From Radicibacter daui (GTDB taxonomy: Bacteria; Pseudomonadota; Alphaproteobacteria; Radicibacterales; Radicibacteraceae): a DNA stretch of 64,000 nucleotides. This document shows positions 45,150 to 54,370 of the stretch, piece after piece. The DNA is taken from contig CP131056.1 in the NCBI GenBank assembly GCA_030657355.1, positions 2,810,501 through 2,874,500 on the forward strand, given 5' to 3'. The notes beneath the pieces were generated by a model, which saw nothing but the letters and a program-made list of their open reading frames with translations, was not told where the DNA came from and made no database searches. Within the stretch, counting starts at the first letter, position 1, and each line of letters starts with the position of its first letter. The position numbers and the translations under genes are program-made.

Positions 45150-46853
45150 ATGGCGAACTGGTTTTCCAATCTGAAGCTCAGCGGCAAGGTTTCCCTGCTG
45201 CCGGTCGTTCCCCTGCTGTGCATCATCGGCCTTGCCGCGCTCAGCGACCGGGTACTCGAACAGCAGAACCAGCGCCTGACGGAGCTTCGGGATGGTGCCG
45301 CCGCCAAGGCCCGTATCGCCGCCGAGATCAGCGACTATGTCGCCCGCACCCATACCGAGCTTTATGTAATCAGCACCTGGAAGGCCGCCGGCGTGCCTGA
45401 TGACAATCTCAACAAGGCCAAGGCCAGCTTCGCCCAGACCTTTGACGAGGCGATAAAGAAGGCCGAGCAGCTTGGCGCCCGCAAGGATCTGACAGCCGAG
45501 CAGGCCGACCTCATCAAGCAGACCGAAGCCACCCTTGCCGAATATCATGACCTCACCGATCAGGTGTTCGGCATGATGGATATCGAGTTTACCGGCGCGG
45601 TTTCCTTCATCTGGTCGGCACAATCCTCCTTCGAGGCGCTCGATACCGGGCTCAAGAAGCTGGTGGGCAGCGCCAATGCCGAGACCGATGCGGCCTATGC
45701 CGACATGGCGCGGGTAGCCGGTACGGTGCGCTGGGCCAGCCTGATCGGCGCCGGCGCCGCTCTGGTGCTGACCCTCGCCATCGTGCTGCTCGTCGGTCGT
45801 GCCATCGCCAACCCGGTGCGGCGCCTCACCGCCCAGATGCGCCAGCTGGCTGCCGGCGACCTCGACATCAACATCGATGCCCGCGGCCGCAAGGACGAGC
45901 TGGGCGAGATGGCGGAGGCGCTGGAAATCTTCCGTCAGAACGGCCTTGCCATGCGCGCCGCCCAGCTGCGCGAGGAAGAAGGCAAGCAGGCTGCCGAGGC
46001 CGAGAAGCGCCGCCTGCTACACAATGTTGCCGGCGATATCGACCAGACGGTGAAGAGCGCGGCCACCACCGCTTCCGAGGCGCTCTCCAACATCCGGGAG
46101 CAGACCCGCCTGCTGATCGAAAATGTCGACCGCACCAACAAGCAGGCGATGGCGGTTGCCAATGCCTCGACCCAGACCAGCGGCAGCGTTAACACCGTAG
46201 CCGCCGCGGCAACGCAGCTGAACGGCGCCGTGCGCGATATCGACACCAACATCAAGAGCATCACCACCATTGCCCGTGAAGCGGTGGGCGAAGCCGAGCG
46301 GGCGGACCGCACCGTCAATGGCCTGCGCACCGCCAGCGACCGCATCGGCGAGGTGATCAACCTCATCAACGACATCGCCAGCCAGACCAACCTGCTGGCC
46401 CTCAACGCCACCATCGAAGCGGCACGTGCGGGTGAAGCCGGCCGGGGATTTGCGGTGGTGGCAACCGAGGTCAAGACGCTGGCCGGCCAGACCGCCAACG
46501 CAACCGAGGAAATCACCGGCGAGATCAATGCCATCAAGGCCGAGACGGAAGAGACGGTGGCCGCCATCGAGCGCATCTCCACCATCATCAAGCGTATCGA
46601 CACCTCCCTTGCCACCATCGCCGATGCCGTGACCCAACAGGGCGAGGCCACGGGCAAGATTTCGCTCAGCATGTCCGAAGTCGCGGCCAGCACCCAGCAG
46701 GTCTCCAGCGATATCGGCGGCGTCAGTGAAATTGCCGAGGAAACAGGCCGTTCCGGCCAGAGCATCGGCGCTACCAGCGAAACACTGACGTCCGGGTTCG
46801 AACAGCTCGTCGCTTCCATCGACGGCCTGGTGACCCGGCTTAAAGCGGCCTGA
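45150..46853 (+). CDS. Methyl-accepting chemotaxis protein
   Basis: A 567-residue transmembrane chemoreceptor. There is an N-terminal membrane helix ([19 protein letters not shown]), a periplasmic helical sensing domain to about residue 185, and a second helix ([21 protein letters not shown]). A HAMP linker follows, then a long coiled-coil signalling domain with the hairpin tip [35 protein letters not shown]. That tip contacts CheA and CheW. Ligand is unknown. The next gene, 90 bases on, encodes a secreted Cache-domain protein that may present a ligand to it. No other chemotaxis genes are in the window. Confidence 0.94.
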   Translation: MANWFSNLKLSGKVSLLPVVPLLCIIGLAALSDRVLEQQNQRLTELRDGAAAKARIAAEISDYVARTHTELYVISTWKAAGVPDDNLNKAKASFAQTFDEAIKKAEQLGARKDLTAEQADLIKQTEATLAEYHDLTDQVFGMMDIEFTGAVSFIWSAQSSFEALDTGLKKLVGSANAETDAAYADMARVAGTVRWASLIGAGAALVLTLAIVLLVGRAIANPVRRLTAQMRQLAAGDLDINIDARGRKDELGEMAEALEIFRQNGLAMRAAQLREEEGKQAAEAEKRRLLHNVAGDIDQTVKSAATTASEALSNIREQTRLLIENVDRTNKQAMAVANASTQTSGSVNTVAAAATQLNGAVRDIDTNIKSITTIAREAVGEAERADRTVNGLRTASDRIGEVINLINDIASQTNLLALNATIEAARAGEAGRGFAVVATEVKTLAGQTANATEEITGEINAIKAETEETVAAIERISTIIKRIDTSLATIADAVTQQGEATGKISLSMSEVAASTQQVSSDIGGVSEIAEETGRSGQSIGATSETLTSGFEQLVASIDGLVTRLKAA

Positions 46854-46943
46854 GGACAAGAGCCGCCCCTGCCCCGCTGGCTGCAGCCATTCCCGGGGTC
46901 TCCTTACCCATCACCCACTCCCACTGGAGCTAGAGACAGAAGA

Positions 46944-47405
46944 ATGGTCCGTTTTGCCCTTTCCCTCTTCGCCGGGCTTGCCCTTTTCGCCTCTGCCGCG
47001 TTTGCCGATGCCAAGCAGGACACGGCCGTTGCCATGGTGAATGACGCCATTGCCCATTACGACCAGGTTGGCCGCGACAAGGCATTTGTCGATTTCAGCG
47101 ACAAGAACAATGCCGAGTTCGTGAAGGGCGAGTTCTATGTCATCGCCGCCGACAGCGAGAAGGGCACCTTTCTCGCTCATCCGATCAATCCGGCGCTGGT
47201 CAACAATCCCAAGATCTGGGACCTCAAGGACGTGAACAACCGCTACATCATCCGCGACATGGTGCAGGCGGGCAAAGACCACCCCGATGGCGGCTGGACC
47301 GAATATGTCTGGACCCAGCCCGAGACCAAGAAGCTGACCCCGAAAAAGACCTATGTGAAGGTCCATGACGGGCTCTTGTTCATGGTCGGTTATTACGAAG
47401 ACTGA
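46944..47405 (+). CDS. Secreted single-Cache-domain protein
   Basis: A 153-residue exported protein. The signal peptide is MVRFALSLFAGLALFASAAF with cleavage after AFA near residue 21. The mature domain resembles the single Cache (sCache_2) fold: AVAMVNDAIAHYDQVGRDKAFVDF, FYVIAADSEKGTFLAHPINPALVN, and GWTEYVWTQPETKKLTPKKTYVKVHDGLLFMVGYY. Cache domains bind small carboxylic acids and are usually fused to receptors; here the domain is free in the periplasm. It follows the chemoreceptor gene and precedes a strong terminator, so both are probably one transcript. A role as a ligand-binding adaptor is inference. Confidence 0.85.
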   Translation: MVRFALSLFAGLALFASAAFADAKQDTAVAMVNDAIAHYDQVGRDKAFVDFSDKNNAEFVKGEFYVIAADSEKGTFLAHPINPALVNNPKIWDLKDVNNRYIIRDMVQAGKDHPDGGWTEYVWTQPETKKLTPKKTYVKVHDGLLFMVGYYED

Positions 47406-47451
47406 GCTCGCATCCGGCACGCCTTCCAGGGCCTGCCGTCCGATCGCAAAC

Positions 47452-47485
47452 AAAAACCCCTCCGGTTCAGGCCGGAGGGGTTTTT
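47452..47485. terminator. Bidirectional Rho-independent terminator
   Basis: AAAAACCCCTCCGG (47452-47465) pairs with CCGGAGGGGTTTTT (47472-47485). With A and T runs on both flanks it can end both the Cache gene and the convergent pentapeptide-repeat gene. Confidence 0.9.
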
Positions 47486-47516
47486 GCTGCTAGAAACCTG
47501 CCGCCCGGCGCCGACC

Positions 47517-48866
47517 TCAAAGGCCGATGGCGCCCCGCGTGACGGTGCCCTGAAGATTTGCCCCTTCCAGATTGGCACCGGTGAGGTCCGCGCCAGAAAG
47601 ATCGGCATAAGCGAGGTTGGCGGATTTGAGATTGACGCCCCGCAGCACCGCGCCGGCAAGGCGGGCATGCTCAAGCTGGGCATTGGTAAGGTCTGCCGCC
47701 GACAGGTCGGCCCGCTCCAGCCGCGCGCGCGTCAGGTTGGCGCGCCAGAGCACATTCTGCCCGCCCCCGATTGGCACCGGGCCAAGGCGCGCGCCCACCA
47801 GCACCGCATCGTCAAGCGTGGCACGGGAAAGATTGATGCCGCGCCAGTCGGCCTTTTCGGCATCCACCCGGCGCAAATCGGCATAGCTGAGATCGGCCAT
47901 CGCCATGGCGACACGGCGCAGGCTTGCCCCCACCAGCACGGCCGCCGACAGCATGGCCGCGGAAAGCAGCGCCCCGTCGAGATCGCGCCGGCCGAGATCC
48001 ATACCGCCCAGATCGGCCCGCTCACCCCGGCTGCCGCCGCTTTCCACCCATTCGCCATGGGCCTTCAAAATCTTGTAGAGACCGATTTCATCCAGCGCGC
48101 GCGTACGGTCGGTCTGCGACAGGTCGGTGTGGCGAAAATCGGTGCGGTCGAGGATGGCGCCGACAAGGCTTGCCCCGCGCAGCTTGGCATCCACCACCCG
48201 CGCATCGGTCAGCACGCTGCCGACAAGGTTGCAGCCGGAAAGGTCGCAACCGGTAAGGTCAGCACCCGTCAGGTCGCAGCCTGAAAGGTCGGAGCCGGCC
48301 ATGTTGGTGCCGGAAAGGTTCGCCCCGCGCAGAACGGCATCCGTCAGATCCGTCTGCATGACGAAACCATTGGAAAGCTTGGCGCGGGAAAGGTCGGAAG
48401 AACGCATGCTGGCGCAGGTTAGCTCCGCCACCAGATTCTCGGCCTCGATGGTGACGATCTGCAGGCCGTTGCGGCTCTTGCGCATCAACGTGCCGTTGCG
48501 CAAATCCACATCCACCATCGTGGCTTCATTAAGCGAAGCACCGCGCAGGCACACGCCGCGCATATCCGCCTGGCTCACATCCACCCGGTCCATCATGGCA
48601 AGGCGCAAGTCGGCGGCGAAGAGGTTGACCCGGCGCAGGTCCGCCCCGACAAGGCGGGCGCTGAACAGCCGCGCGCCGGACATGTCGGCATCGCGCAGCA
48701 TCTGGCCGGAAAGGTCTAGATTGGAGAGATCGTGCAGCTTCAGCTGCGCACGGCCGCTGCCGCGCCCCTCCAGAAAATCCCGATGCAGCGCAAGCGCAGT
48801 CATCAGATCCTGCTGGGAGATGCGGACCCGGTCGAAGTCTGATTTCGGGGGCAGTGTTTCAGTCAC
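47517..48866 (-). CDS. Pentapeptide-repeat protein
   Basis: A 449-residue protein made largely of tandem five-residue repeats of the form A(D/N)LxG (for example MLRDADMSGARLFSARLVGADLRRVNL, VLRGANLSGTNMAGSDLSGCDLTGADL). These build a right-handed quadrilateral beta-helix. A non-repeat break around residues 250-285 (LDEIGLYKILKAHGEWVE) separates two repeat blocks. The first 45 residues are a distinct acidic leader. No membrane segment is seen. Some pentapeptide proteins mimic DNA and protect gyrase, but most have no known role, and no gyrase-linked gene is near. Converges with the Cache gene at the shared terminator. Confidence 0.9.
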   Translation of the reverse strand: MTETLPPKSDFDRVRISQQDLMTALALHRDFLEGRGSGRAQLKLHDLSNLDLSGQMLRDADMSGARLFSARLVGADLRRVNLFAADLRLAMMDRVDVSQADMRGVCLRGASLNEATMVDVDLRNGTLMRKSRNGLQIVTIEAENLVAELTCASMRSSDLSRAKLSNGFVMQTDLTDAVLRGANLSGTNMAGSDLSGCDLTGADLTGCDLSGCNLVGSVLTDARVVDAKLRGASLVGAILDRTDFRHTDLSQTDRTRALDEIGLYKILKAHGEWVESGGSRGERADLGGMDLGRRDLDGALLSAAMLSAAVLVGASLRRVAMAMADLSYADLRRVDAEKADWRGINLSRATLDDAVLVGARLGPVPIGGGQNVLWRANLTRARLERADLSAADLTNAQLEHARLAGAVLRGVNLKSANLAYADLSGADLTGANLEGANLQGTVTRGAIGL

Positions 48867-49139
48867 AGCGCACCAAGCATCCCGCAGATATCAGGGCAGT
48901 CTGGCACAATCGGGTGCTCAAGTATCGACCGAAAGTATGAACAAGTCATGAATTGCATCGGACCAGAAAATTTTCCCGCAGAATGCGAAACGATTGCACC
49001 GCTATACTCAGAAAGTGAATGACCGGCCTCCATTAACCACACCGTCATTCAAAAAGAAACCGGACCGGAAGCCGCAGCGCATGATAGGGAAACCTGCCTG
49101 GCGTGCCCGCCTTATATGAAGGCAGGGTGTGAAGAACAG

Positions 49140-49168
49140 TTGACGTTCGGCCCCCTTCGCCTTATCAA
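49140..49168 (+). promoter_or_regulatory. Promoter of the ffh-rpsP-rimM-trmD-rplS region
   Basis: TTGACG (49140-49145) and TATCAA (49163-49168) are 17 bases apart. A transcript would begin near 49175, about 110 bases before the ffh ATG. The rest of the 418-base gap back to the pentapeptide gene has no gene I can support. Confidence 0.5.
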
Positions 49169-49185
49169 CCCTTCCCGACAGCCAA

Positions 49186-49219
49186 AGCCAGTCCGCGAGT
49201 TTCGCGCACTGGCTCTTTT
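49186..49219 (+). terminator. Terminator-like hairpin in the ffh leader
   Basis: AGCCAGTCCGCGA (49186-49198) pairs with TCGCGCACTGGCT (49202-49214) with one mismatch and a three-base loop, then CTTTTT. It lies between the likely promoter and ffh, so it may attenuate the operon or end a short RNA. Confidence 0.6.
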
Positions 49220-49284
49220 TGCTTGGCCTGAAACGGTGTGACAACCGCGGCAGAACAGGCAGTAACCTTGAGGAACGAGCCGAT

Positions 49285-50820
49285 ATGTTCGAGGGCCTTT
49301 CCGGCAGACTGGGCGATATCTTCGACCGGCTGCGCAAGCGCGGTGCGCTGAGCGAGGCGGATGTTACCGCCGCGCTGCGCGAAGTGCGCATTGCGCTGCT
49401 GGAAGCGGACGTTGCGCTGCCGGTGGTCAAGGACTTTATCGACCGGGTGCGCGAGCGCGCCGTTGGCCATGAGGTACTGAAGAGCATCACTCCGGGTCAG
49501 CAGGTCATCAAGATCGTGCATGACGCACTGGTGGAGATGCTCGGCGGCACCAGCGAAGGCGTGGAACTGCGCGCCGTTGCGCCGGTGCCCGTGCTCATGG
49601 TCGGCCTTCAGGGTTCGGGTAAAACCACCACCACCGGCAAGCTTGCCCGCCGCTTCAAGGAGCGCGAGCGCAAGAAGGTGCTGATGGCCTCGCTCGACAC
49701 CCGCCGCCCGGCTGCCATGGAGCAGCTGGCGGTTCTGGGCCGCCAGATCGATGTCGCCACCCTGCCGATCGTCACCGGCCAGCAGCCGGTCGAGATTGCA
49801 AAGCGCGCCATGCAGGTGGGCCGCACCGAAGGCTTCGATGTGGTGCTGCTGGATACCGCCGGCCGCCTCAGCATCGACGAAGAGCTGATGGCCGAGGTGG
49901 CCGCGGTGCGCGATGCCACCAGCCCGGCCGAAACCCTGCTGGTCGTCGACGCCATGACCGGTCAGGACGCGGTGACGGTCGCCACCAACTTCGATCATGC
50001 CGTCGGCATCACCGGCATCGTGATGACCCGTATGGATGGTGACGCCCGTGGCGGCGCCGCGCTGTCCATGCGCGCGGTCACCGGCAAGCCGATCAAGCTG
50101 ATCGGTGTCGGCGAAAAGTCCGATGCGCTGGAGGGTTTCCACCCCGACCGCGTGGCCGGCCGCATCCTTGGCATGGGCGACATTGTCGGCCTCGTCGAGC
50201 GCGCCGCCGAGACGATCGACCAGGAAGAGGCCGAGAAGCTCGCCCGCCGGGCGATGGAAGGCCAGTTCGACATGAACGACATGCTGGCCCAGATGCGGCA
50301 GATCCGCAAAATGGGTGGCATGGATGGCCTCATGGGCATGCTGCCAGGCGTCAAGAAGATCAAGCAGCAGATGTCCGAAGCCAATATCGACGAAAGCCTG
50401 CTGAAGCGCCAGGAAGCCATCATCCTGTCGATGACCAAGAAGGAACGGGCCAAGCCCGATATCCTCAAGGCCAGCCGCAAGCAGCGTATTGCCGCCGGTT
50501 CCGGAACCAGCGCGCAGGATATCAATCGCCTCATCAAGCAGTGGCAGCAGATGCAGACTGTGATGAAGCAGATGAAGAAGATGGGCGGAAAGGGGCTGCT
50601 GCGCGGCGGCCTTTCCGGCCTGATGGGCGGCATGGCCGGCAAGGGAGCTTCCCTGCCACCAGCTGGCGCCCTGCCCCCCAGCCTGCCGCCGGGTCTCGGC
50701 GGCAAGGGCGGGCTTCCCCCCAATCTTGGCGGCGGGTTGCCGGATTTAACCGGCAAGGGTCTCCCCTCCGGCCTTGGCGGCCTCTTCGGTGGCAAGGCCG
50801 ACCCGTTCAAGAAGAAGTAA
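49285..50820 (+). CDS. ffh: Signal recognition particle protein Ffh (SRP54)
   Basis: A 511-residue GTPase that binds 4.5S RNA and signal sequences to deliver nascent membrane proteins to FtsY. The N domain starts [16 protein letters not shown]. The G domain has [10 protein letters not shown] near residue 107, [22 protein letters not shown] and [10 protein letters not shown]. The methionine-rich M domain follows ([16 protein letters not shown]). The tail from about residue 440 is Gly/Pro/Leu-rich and longer than usual. The start at 49285 is set by domain content with GAGGA upstream. The receptor gene ftsY is only 7 kb away. Heads the ribosomal-protein block. Confidence 0.96.
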   Translation: MFEGLSGRLGDIFDRLRKRGALSEADVTAALREVRIALLEADVALPVVKDFIDRVRERAVGHEVLKSITPGQQVIKIVHDALVEMLGGTSEGVELRAVAPVPVLMVGLQGSGKTTTTGKLARRFKERERKKVLMASLDTRRPAAMEQLAVLGRQIDVATLPIVTGQQPVEIAKRAMQVGRTEGFDVVLLDTAGRLSIDEELMAEVAAVRDATSPAETLLVVDAMTGQDAVTVATNFDHAVGITGIVMTRMDGDARGGAALSMRAVTGKPIKLIGVGEKSDALEGFHPDRVAGRILGMGDIVGLVERAAETIDQEEAEKLARRAMEGQFDMNDMLAQMRQIRKMGGMDGLMGMLPGVKKIKQQMSEANIDESLLKRQEAIILSMTKKERAKPDILKASRKQRIAAGSGTSAQDINRLIKQWQQMQTVMKQMKKMGGKGLLRGGLSGLMGGMAGKGASLPPAGALPPSLPPGLGGKGGLPPNLGGGLPDLTGKGLPSGLGGLFGGKADPFKKK

Positions 50821-50914
50821 ACCGCCCGCCTCAAAACCGGGCACCGCGTTCAAAACCCTGAAAACAGCATCCCGGCAGGCCGATGGCCGGCCGGTAAATT
50901 GGAAAGAGAGAAAA

Positions 50915-51295
50915 ATGTCCCTTCGTATTCGTCTGTCCCGCGGCGGTTCCAAGAAGCGTCCGTTCTACAGCATCGTCGTTGCCGACAGCCGCTCCCCGCG
51001 TGACGGCCGCTTCATCGAGAAGCTCGGCTTCTACAACCCGATGGTTGCCACCGGCGGCGAAGACCGTATCCGCCTCGACGCCGAGAAGGCCAAGGCCTGG
51101 CTCGAGAAGGGCGCCCAGCCGTCCGACCGCGTGGCCCGCTTCCTGGCTGACGCCGGCCTGATCGAGAAGATCGCCAACGTCGAGACCCCGAAGAAGTCCG
51201 CTCCGAAGGCCAAGGCCCAGGAGCGCGCCAAGGAGCGTGCCGAGCGTGAAGCCGCCGCTGCCGAAGCGCCGGCTGAAGAAGCCGCCGAGGCCTGA
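50915..51295 (+). CDS. rpsP: 30S ribosomal protein S16
   Basis: A 126-residue ribosomal protein. [20 protein letters not shown] is the canonical bacterial S16 start, followed by [21 protein letters not shown] and [12 protein letters not shown]. It has an alphaproteobacterial-style charged tail, Lys/Glu/Ala-rich, beyond residue 95. S16 stabilises the 30S body during assembly. The ATG at 50915 is preceded by GGAAAGAGAG. It lies 94 bases after ffh and 202 bases before rimM, and belongs to the conserved rpsP-rimM-trmD-rplS order. Confidence 0.97.
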   Translation: MSLRIRLSRGGSKKRPFYSIVVADSRSPRDGRFIEKLGFYNPMVATGGEDRIRLDAEKAKAWLEKGAQPSDRVARFLADAGLIEKIANVETPKKSAPKAKAQERAKERAEREAAAAEAPAEEAAEA

Positions 51296-51497
51296 GACCA
51301 GGACCTTGCCCGACACGCCGCCGCCCTTGAGACGGCCGGCGTGCCGGCTTCAGGGTTTTGAACTGACTGGAACGCCGCGCCCGGCTGCCCGCCCCTCCCT
51401 CCGCCTCCTGGCGGCTATCGGGGCTCGCCGGCGCGGCGTTTCCGGTTTCTGTTTCAGGTTCCGGCCTGCTGAATTTCAGGAACTGACGAGGCATCCC

Positions 51498-52109
51498 ATG
51501 CCGCCAGCCAAGGTCTGCGTCGCCGTCATTACCGGCTCCCACGGAGTGCGCGGCGCGGTAAAGCTCAAGCCGTTCACGGCCGATCCGGAAGCGATCGCCG
51601 ATTACGGACCGCTCAGCACCGCTGACGGCAGCCGCAGCTTTGCCCTGCGCATCGTCGGCACGGCCAGCAATGGCCAGTGGATTGCCACGCTCAAGGGCAT
51701 TACCGACCGCGAGACCGCGCAGGCCCTGCGCGGCACCGAACTGTTCGTCGACCGCTCCGCCCTGCCGGCAACGGAAGATGAAGACGAATTCTATTATGCC
51801 GATCTTATCGGCCTTGCCGTCGAAGACCTGAAGGGCGAGCGCCTCGGCACCGTGCGCGCGGTGCATGAGTTTGGCGCCGGGGACCTGCTGGAGGTGCAAC
51901 TGCGTGGCGGCCAGGCCGTGATGGTGCCTTTCCGCCGCGAGATCGTGCCGACGGTTGATGTGGCCGGCGGCCGCGTTGTCATCGACCCGCCCGAAGGCCT
52001 GTTTGAAATGAGCCGCCCGGCGCCGCGCAAAGGCGCCGGCGACAAGTCGGCAACAGCAGCCGACTCGGAGGCTGATGCCGGTGCTGACAGCCCCGTGGAC
52101 GAGGGCTGA
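51498..52109 (+). CDS. rimM: Ribosome maturation factor RimM
   Basis: A 203-residue protein. The N-terminal RimM domain starts VCVAVITGSHGVRGAVKLKPFTADP, and the PRC-barrel domain includes DEFYYADLIGLAVED and VPFRREIVPTVDVAGGRVVIDPPEGLFE. The last 35 residues are a low-complexity tail. RimM assists 16S rRNA processing and 30S head assembly by binding S19. It stops three bases before trmD, so the two are co-translated. The 202-base gap from rpsP has no other recognisable gene. Confidence 0.95.
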   Translation: MPPAKVCVAVITGSHGVRGAVKLKPFTADPEAIADYGPLSTADGSRSFALRIVGTASNGQWIATLKGITDRETAQALRGTELFVDRSALPATEDEDEFYYADLIGLAVEDLKGERLGTVRAVHEFGAGDLLEVQLRGGQAVMVPFRREIVPTVDVAGGRVVIDPPEGLFEMSRPAPRKGAGDKSATAADSEADAGADSPVDEG

Positions 52110-52112
52110 GGC

Positions 52113-52868
52113 ATGCATATCCCGGAAAGTAACGGCTCCGCCCCCTGGCTTGCCCGGGTGCTGACGATATTTCCGGAAATGTTTCCGGGTCCGCTCGGCC
52201 ATTCCCTTGCCGGAAAAGCGCTGGAGGCCGGGATATGGCAACTGGAAACGCTGGACATCCGCTCCTTTGCGAGCGATAAGCACCGCTCCGTTGACGACAC
52301 ACCGTTCGGCGGAGGGGCCGGCATGGTCATGCGTCCCGATGTCATCAGCGCTGCGGTGGAAGCTGCGCGCGGGCACGGGGGGCAGGAGCATACCGGCCCT
52401 GTTATTTATCTGTCGCCACGCGGCGCTCCCCTGACCCAGGAACGGGCCCGCGCGCTTGCCGATAGCCCCGGTGCGATCCTGTTATGCGGTCGCTATGAGG
52501 GTGTCGACCAGCGCGCACTGGACCGGCTTGAGGTTGAGGAGCTGTCTGTCGGCGACTATGTGCTTTCCGGCGGCGAGCTGGCGGCGATGATCCTGATGGA
52601 TGCCGTCGTGCGGCTGCTGCCGGGAGTGATGGGAAATGTCGAGACGCTGAGCGAAGAAAGTTTCGAGCAGAGTCTTCTGGAATATCCGCTCTACACGCGG
52701 CCTGCCGTGTGGGAGGGGATGGAGGTGCCGGAGGTGCTGCTCTCCGGTCACCATGAGCGCATCCGCCAGTGGCGTCAGGCCCAGGCCGAAGAGATCACCA
52801 GGGCACGCCGCCCCGATCTCTGGGCCAGGGTTGAAGCGACACGGGCGGGCAGGCGCAAGCAGCGGTAG
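52113..52868 (+). CDS. trmD: tRNA (guanine-37-N1)-methyltransferase
   Basis: A 251-residue SPOUT methyltransferase that makes m1G37 in tRNAs, preventing frameshifts. Family features are [24 protein letters not shown] at the start, the [17 protein letters not shown] segment, and the trefoil-knot motifs [13 protein letters not shown] and [25 protein letters not shown] lies towards the C-terminus. It begins three bases after the rimM stop and is followed by rplS after a 68-base gap. Confidence 0.96.
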   Translation: MHIPESNGSAPWLARVLTIFPEMFPGPLGHSLAGKALEAGIWQLETLDIRSFASDKHRSVDDTPFGGGAGMVMRPDVISAAVEAARGHGGQEHTGPVIYLSPRGAPLTQERARALADSPGAILLCGRYEGVDQRALDRLEVEELSVGDYVLSGGELAAMILMDAVVRLLPGVMGNVETLSEESFEQSLLEYPLYTRPAVWEGMEVPEVLLSGHHERIRQWRQAQAEEITRARRPDLWARVEATRAGRRKQR

Positions 52869-52936
52869 TTTTGAGGAGTGGCGGCCCGCGGCATCTCGCC
52901 TTGGGGCCGTCAGAACAGTCAAGAGAGGGCAAGGTT

Positions 52937-53335
52937 ATGAAGAACCCGATCATTGCCGCGATCGAAGCTGTCGAGATCGAGAAGCTCGACCACGCGGTTC
53001 CGGATTTCTCCCCGGGCGACACGCTGCGCGTGAACGTCAAGGTTATCGAAGGCACCCGCGAGCGCGTGCAGGCCTATGAAGGCGTCTGCATCGCCCGCAA
53101 GAACGACGGCGTGAACTCCAACTTCACCGTCCGCAAGATTTCCTACGGCGAAGGCGTCGAGCGCGTGTTCCCGCTCTACAGCCCGCGTATCGCCAGCATC
53201 GAGCTGATCCGCCGCGGTGACGTCCGCCGCGCCAAGCTCTATTACCTGCGCGATCGTCGCGGCAAGTCCGCTCGTATCGTCGAGCGCACCACCGGTCACG
53301 GCATCGAACAGCGCCCGCCCAAGGGCTCCAAGTAA
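52937..53335 (+). CDS. rplS: 50S ribosomal protein L19
   Basis: A 132-residue ribosomal protein at the 30S-50S interface. Recognised by [38 protein letters not shown] and [30 protein letters not shown]. The ATG at 52937 follows GAGAGGGCAAGG. It is the last gene of the ffh-rpsP-rimM-trmD-rplS group; two small hairpins and then a strong terminator follow within 170 bases. The highly biased codon use is normal for ribosomal genes. Confidence 0.97.
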   Translation: MKNPIIAAIEAVEIEKLDHAVPDFSPGDTLRVNVKVIEGTRERVQAYEGVCIARKNDGVNSNFTVRKISYGEGVERVFPLYSPRIASIELIRRGDVRRAKLYYLRDRRGKSARIVERTTGHGIEQRPPKGSK

Positions 53336-53349
53336 GACGCTGACGTTCG

Positions 53350-53389
53350 CCTTTTCCTTAGCGGGAAAAGGTGCCCCGCCCTCTCGGGG
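53350..53389 (+). other. Two adjacent small hairpins in the rplS 3' region
   Basis: CCTTTTCC/GGAAAAGG (53350-53371) and CCCCG/CGGGG (53374-53389) follow the rplS stop. Neither has a T run. They may protect the 3' end of the ribosomal mRNA. Confidence 0.45.
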
Positions 53390-53468
53390 AGATGACATGC
53401 CTGCCGCGCTCCGCCCCTTAGGGGACATGGATCGCCGCGACAAGCCTCTGCTTCTTACGATGACATGA

Positions 53469-53506
53469 AAAAGGCTGGCCCGGGAAACCGGGCCAGCCTT
53501 TTGTCT
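53469..53506. terminator. Rho-independent terminator after the ribosomal-protein operon
   Basis: A perfect 15-bp stem (arm AAAAGGCTGGCCCGG, 53469-53483 with 53488-53502) with a GAAA tetraloop and T-rich flank. It can also serve the convergent minus-strand gene that ends at 53536. Confidence 0.9.
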
Positions 53507-53535
53507 TTGGTGCTTCCGGGCGTTGCGCAGGCGAC

Positions 53536-53952
53536 CTATGGCTGCTTGCGGTAAACCAGCTTCGAGCCATCGGGCTCATAGACCTCAAGGCTGTCGTCAT
53601 CCATCCAGTCAACATGGGCAGGCTTGCCCTTCTCGGCTTCCTCGCCGGCGTCATCCACACAGCCGGAAAAGACGATCTCGTCCTTGTCATCCACATCCCA
53701 GCTGCAGGTCACGGCCGGGGTTCCGCTCGCAGGACGAAACTCAGTGGTATCCTCATCAAAATCGATGCTGTAGCCGCGCTGCTTGCCCAGAATGGCCTGA
53801 ATGCGCTCAGCGCTCCTGCCGGCGGCCTTGAGCGCAGCAGTGCTATCGCCTTCCGCAAAAACATAGTGACCGGAGGGGGCATCATCCGCATATGCAACTC
53901 CGGCTGTGGTCACCAGAAAACCCACCACCATAAGGGCAATGGACGATTTCAA
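53536..53952 (-). CDS. Small exported acidic protein of unknown function
   Basis: A 138-residue protein with a signal peptide (MKSSIALMVVGFLVTTAGVA, cleavage after AYA near residue 22). The mature part is strongly acidic (DFDEDTTEF, DVDDKDEIVF, DDAGEEAEKG, DWMDDDSLEVYEPDG). It has two Cys (VTCSW and SGCVDD) that may form a disulfide. No known domain was recognised. It lies in the patch between rplS and dapF, on the strand opposite to both, and its stop is 30 bases from the shared terminator. Acidic clusters could bind Ca2+, but that is only a guess. Confidence 0.7.
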   Translation of the reverse strand: MKSSIALMVVGFLVTTAGVAYADDAPSGHYVFAEGDSTAALKAAGRSAERIQAILGKQRGYSIDFDEDTTEFRPASGTPAVTCSWDVDDKDEIVFSGCVDDAGEEAEKGKPAHVDWMDDDSLEVYEPDGSKLVYRKQP

Positions 53953-54071
53953 TCATTCCTCCTTGAAGCGGCAGCAGACCGGGATTCTTCGCCCGTATCT
54001 ACCGTAGCGTCGCCCCGGGCATGAATAAGATCGACAATGCAGCGGCCCCCTCTATGGCACGAAAGCCACTG

Positions 54072-54358
54072 CTCGCCCTTATATTGTGAGCCCGCAGTGG
54101 CCACCACTGCTTCCTATACCCGCTCCATGCTGGCCGCCATCTGGAAGATACACTGCTTCGGCGACGATTTTGTCGCGCTTGAGGGAGGCGGATGCCCATA
54201 TCGCTAAGCGAAAAGAGTGCAGCTGCCATAGCAGAGCACAAGATTGGCGCGGGGGGGCTTCCAACTTACCCTGCTGGGAGCCCTCGCACGCCGGGTATCG
54301 CTGTCTATGTGTGCAGTTGCCACAATGACAGCGATGAGGTTAAGGCCTGCGGCCCGTT
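54072..54358 (+). pseudogene. Frameshifted 5' relic of dapF
   Basis: This stretch aligns with the first 88 codons of the intact dapF at 55365 and about 20 bases before it (CTCGCCCTTATAT is shared). In the first frame it reads ATTASYTRSM, then WKIHCFGDDFVALEG, and hits a stop at TAA near 54207. After a one-base shift it continues PISLSEKSAAAIAEHKIGAG, SPRTPGIAVYV, and EVKACG, matching [31 protein letters not shown] and EVEACG of DapF. The start codon is lost (ATG to GTG) and similarity stops just after the first catalytic Cys. It is a decayed partial duplication, not a working gene. Confidence 0.85.
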
Positions 54359-54370
54359 ACCGGCAGAGAC

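Noticed and set aside
49020-49284. 4.5S SRP RNA gene in the ffh leader
   Set aside because: The conserved GGAAGGAAGCAGCC-type core of SRP RNA is not present; only a terminator-like hairpin is seen.
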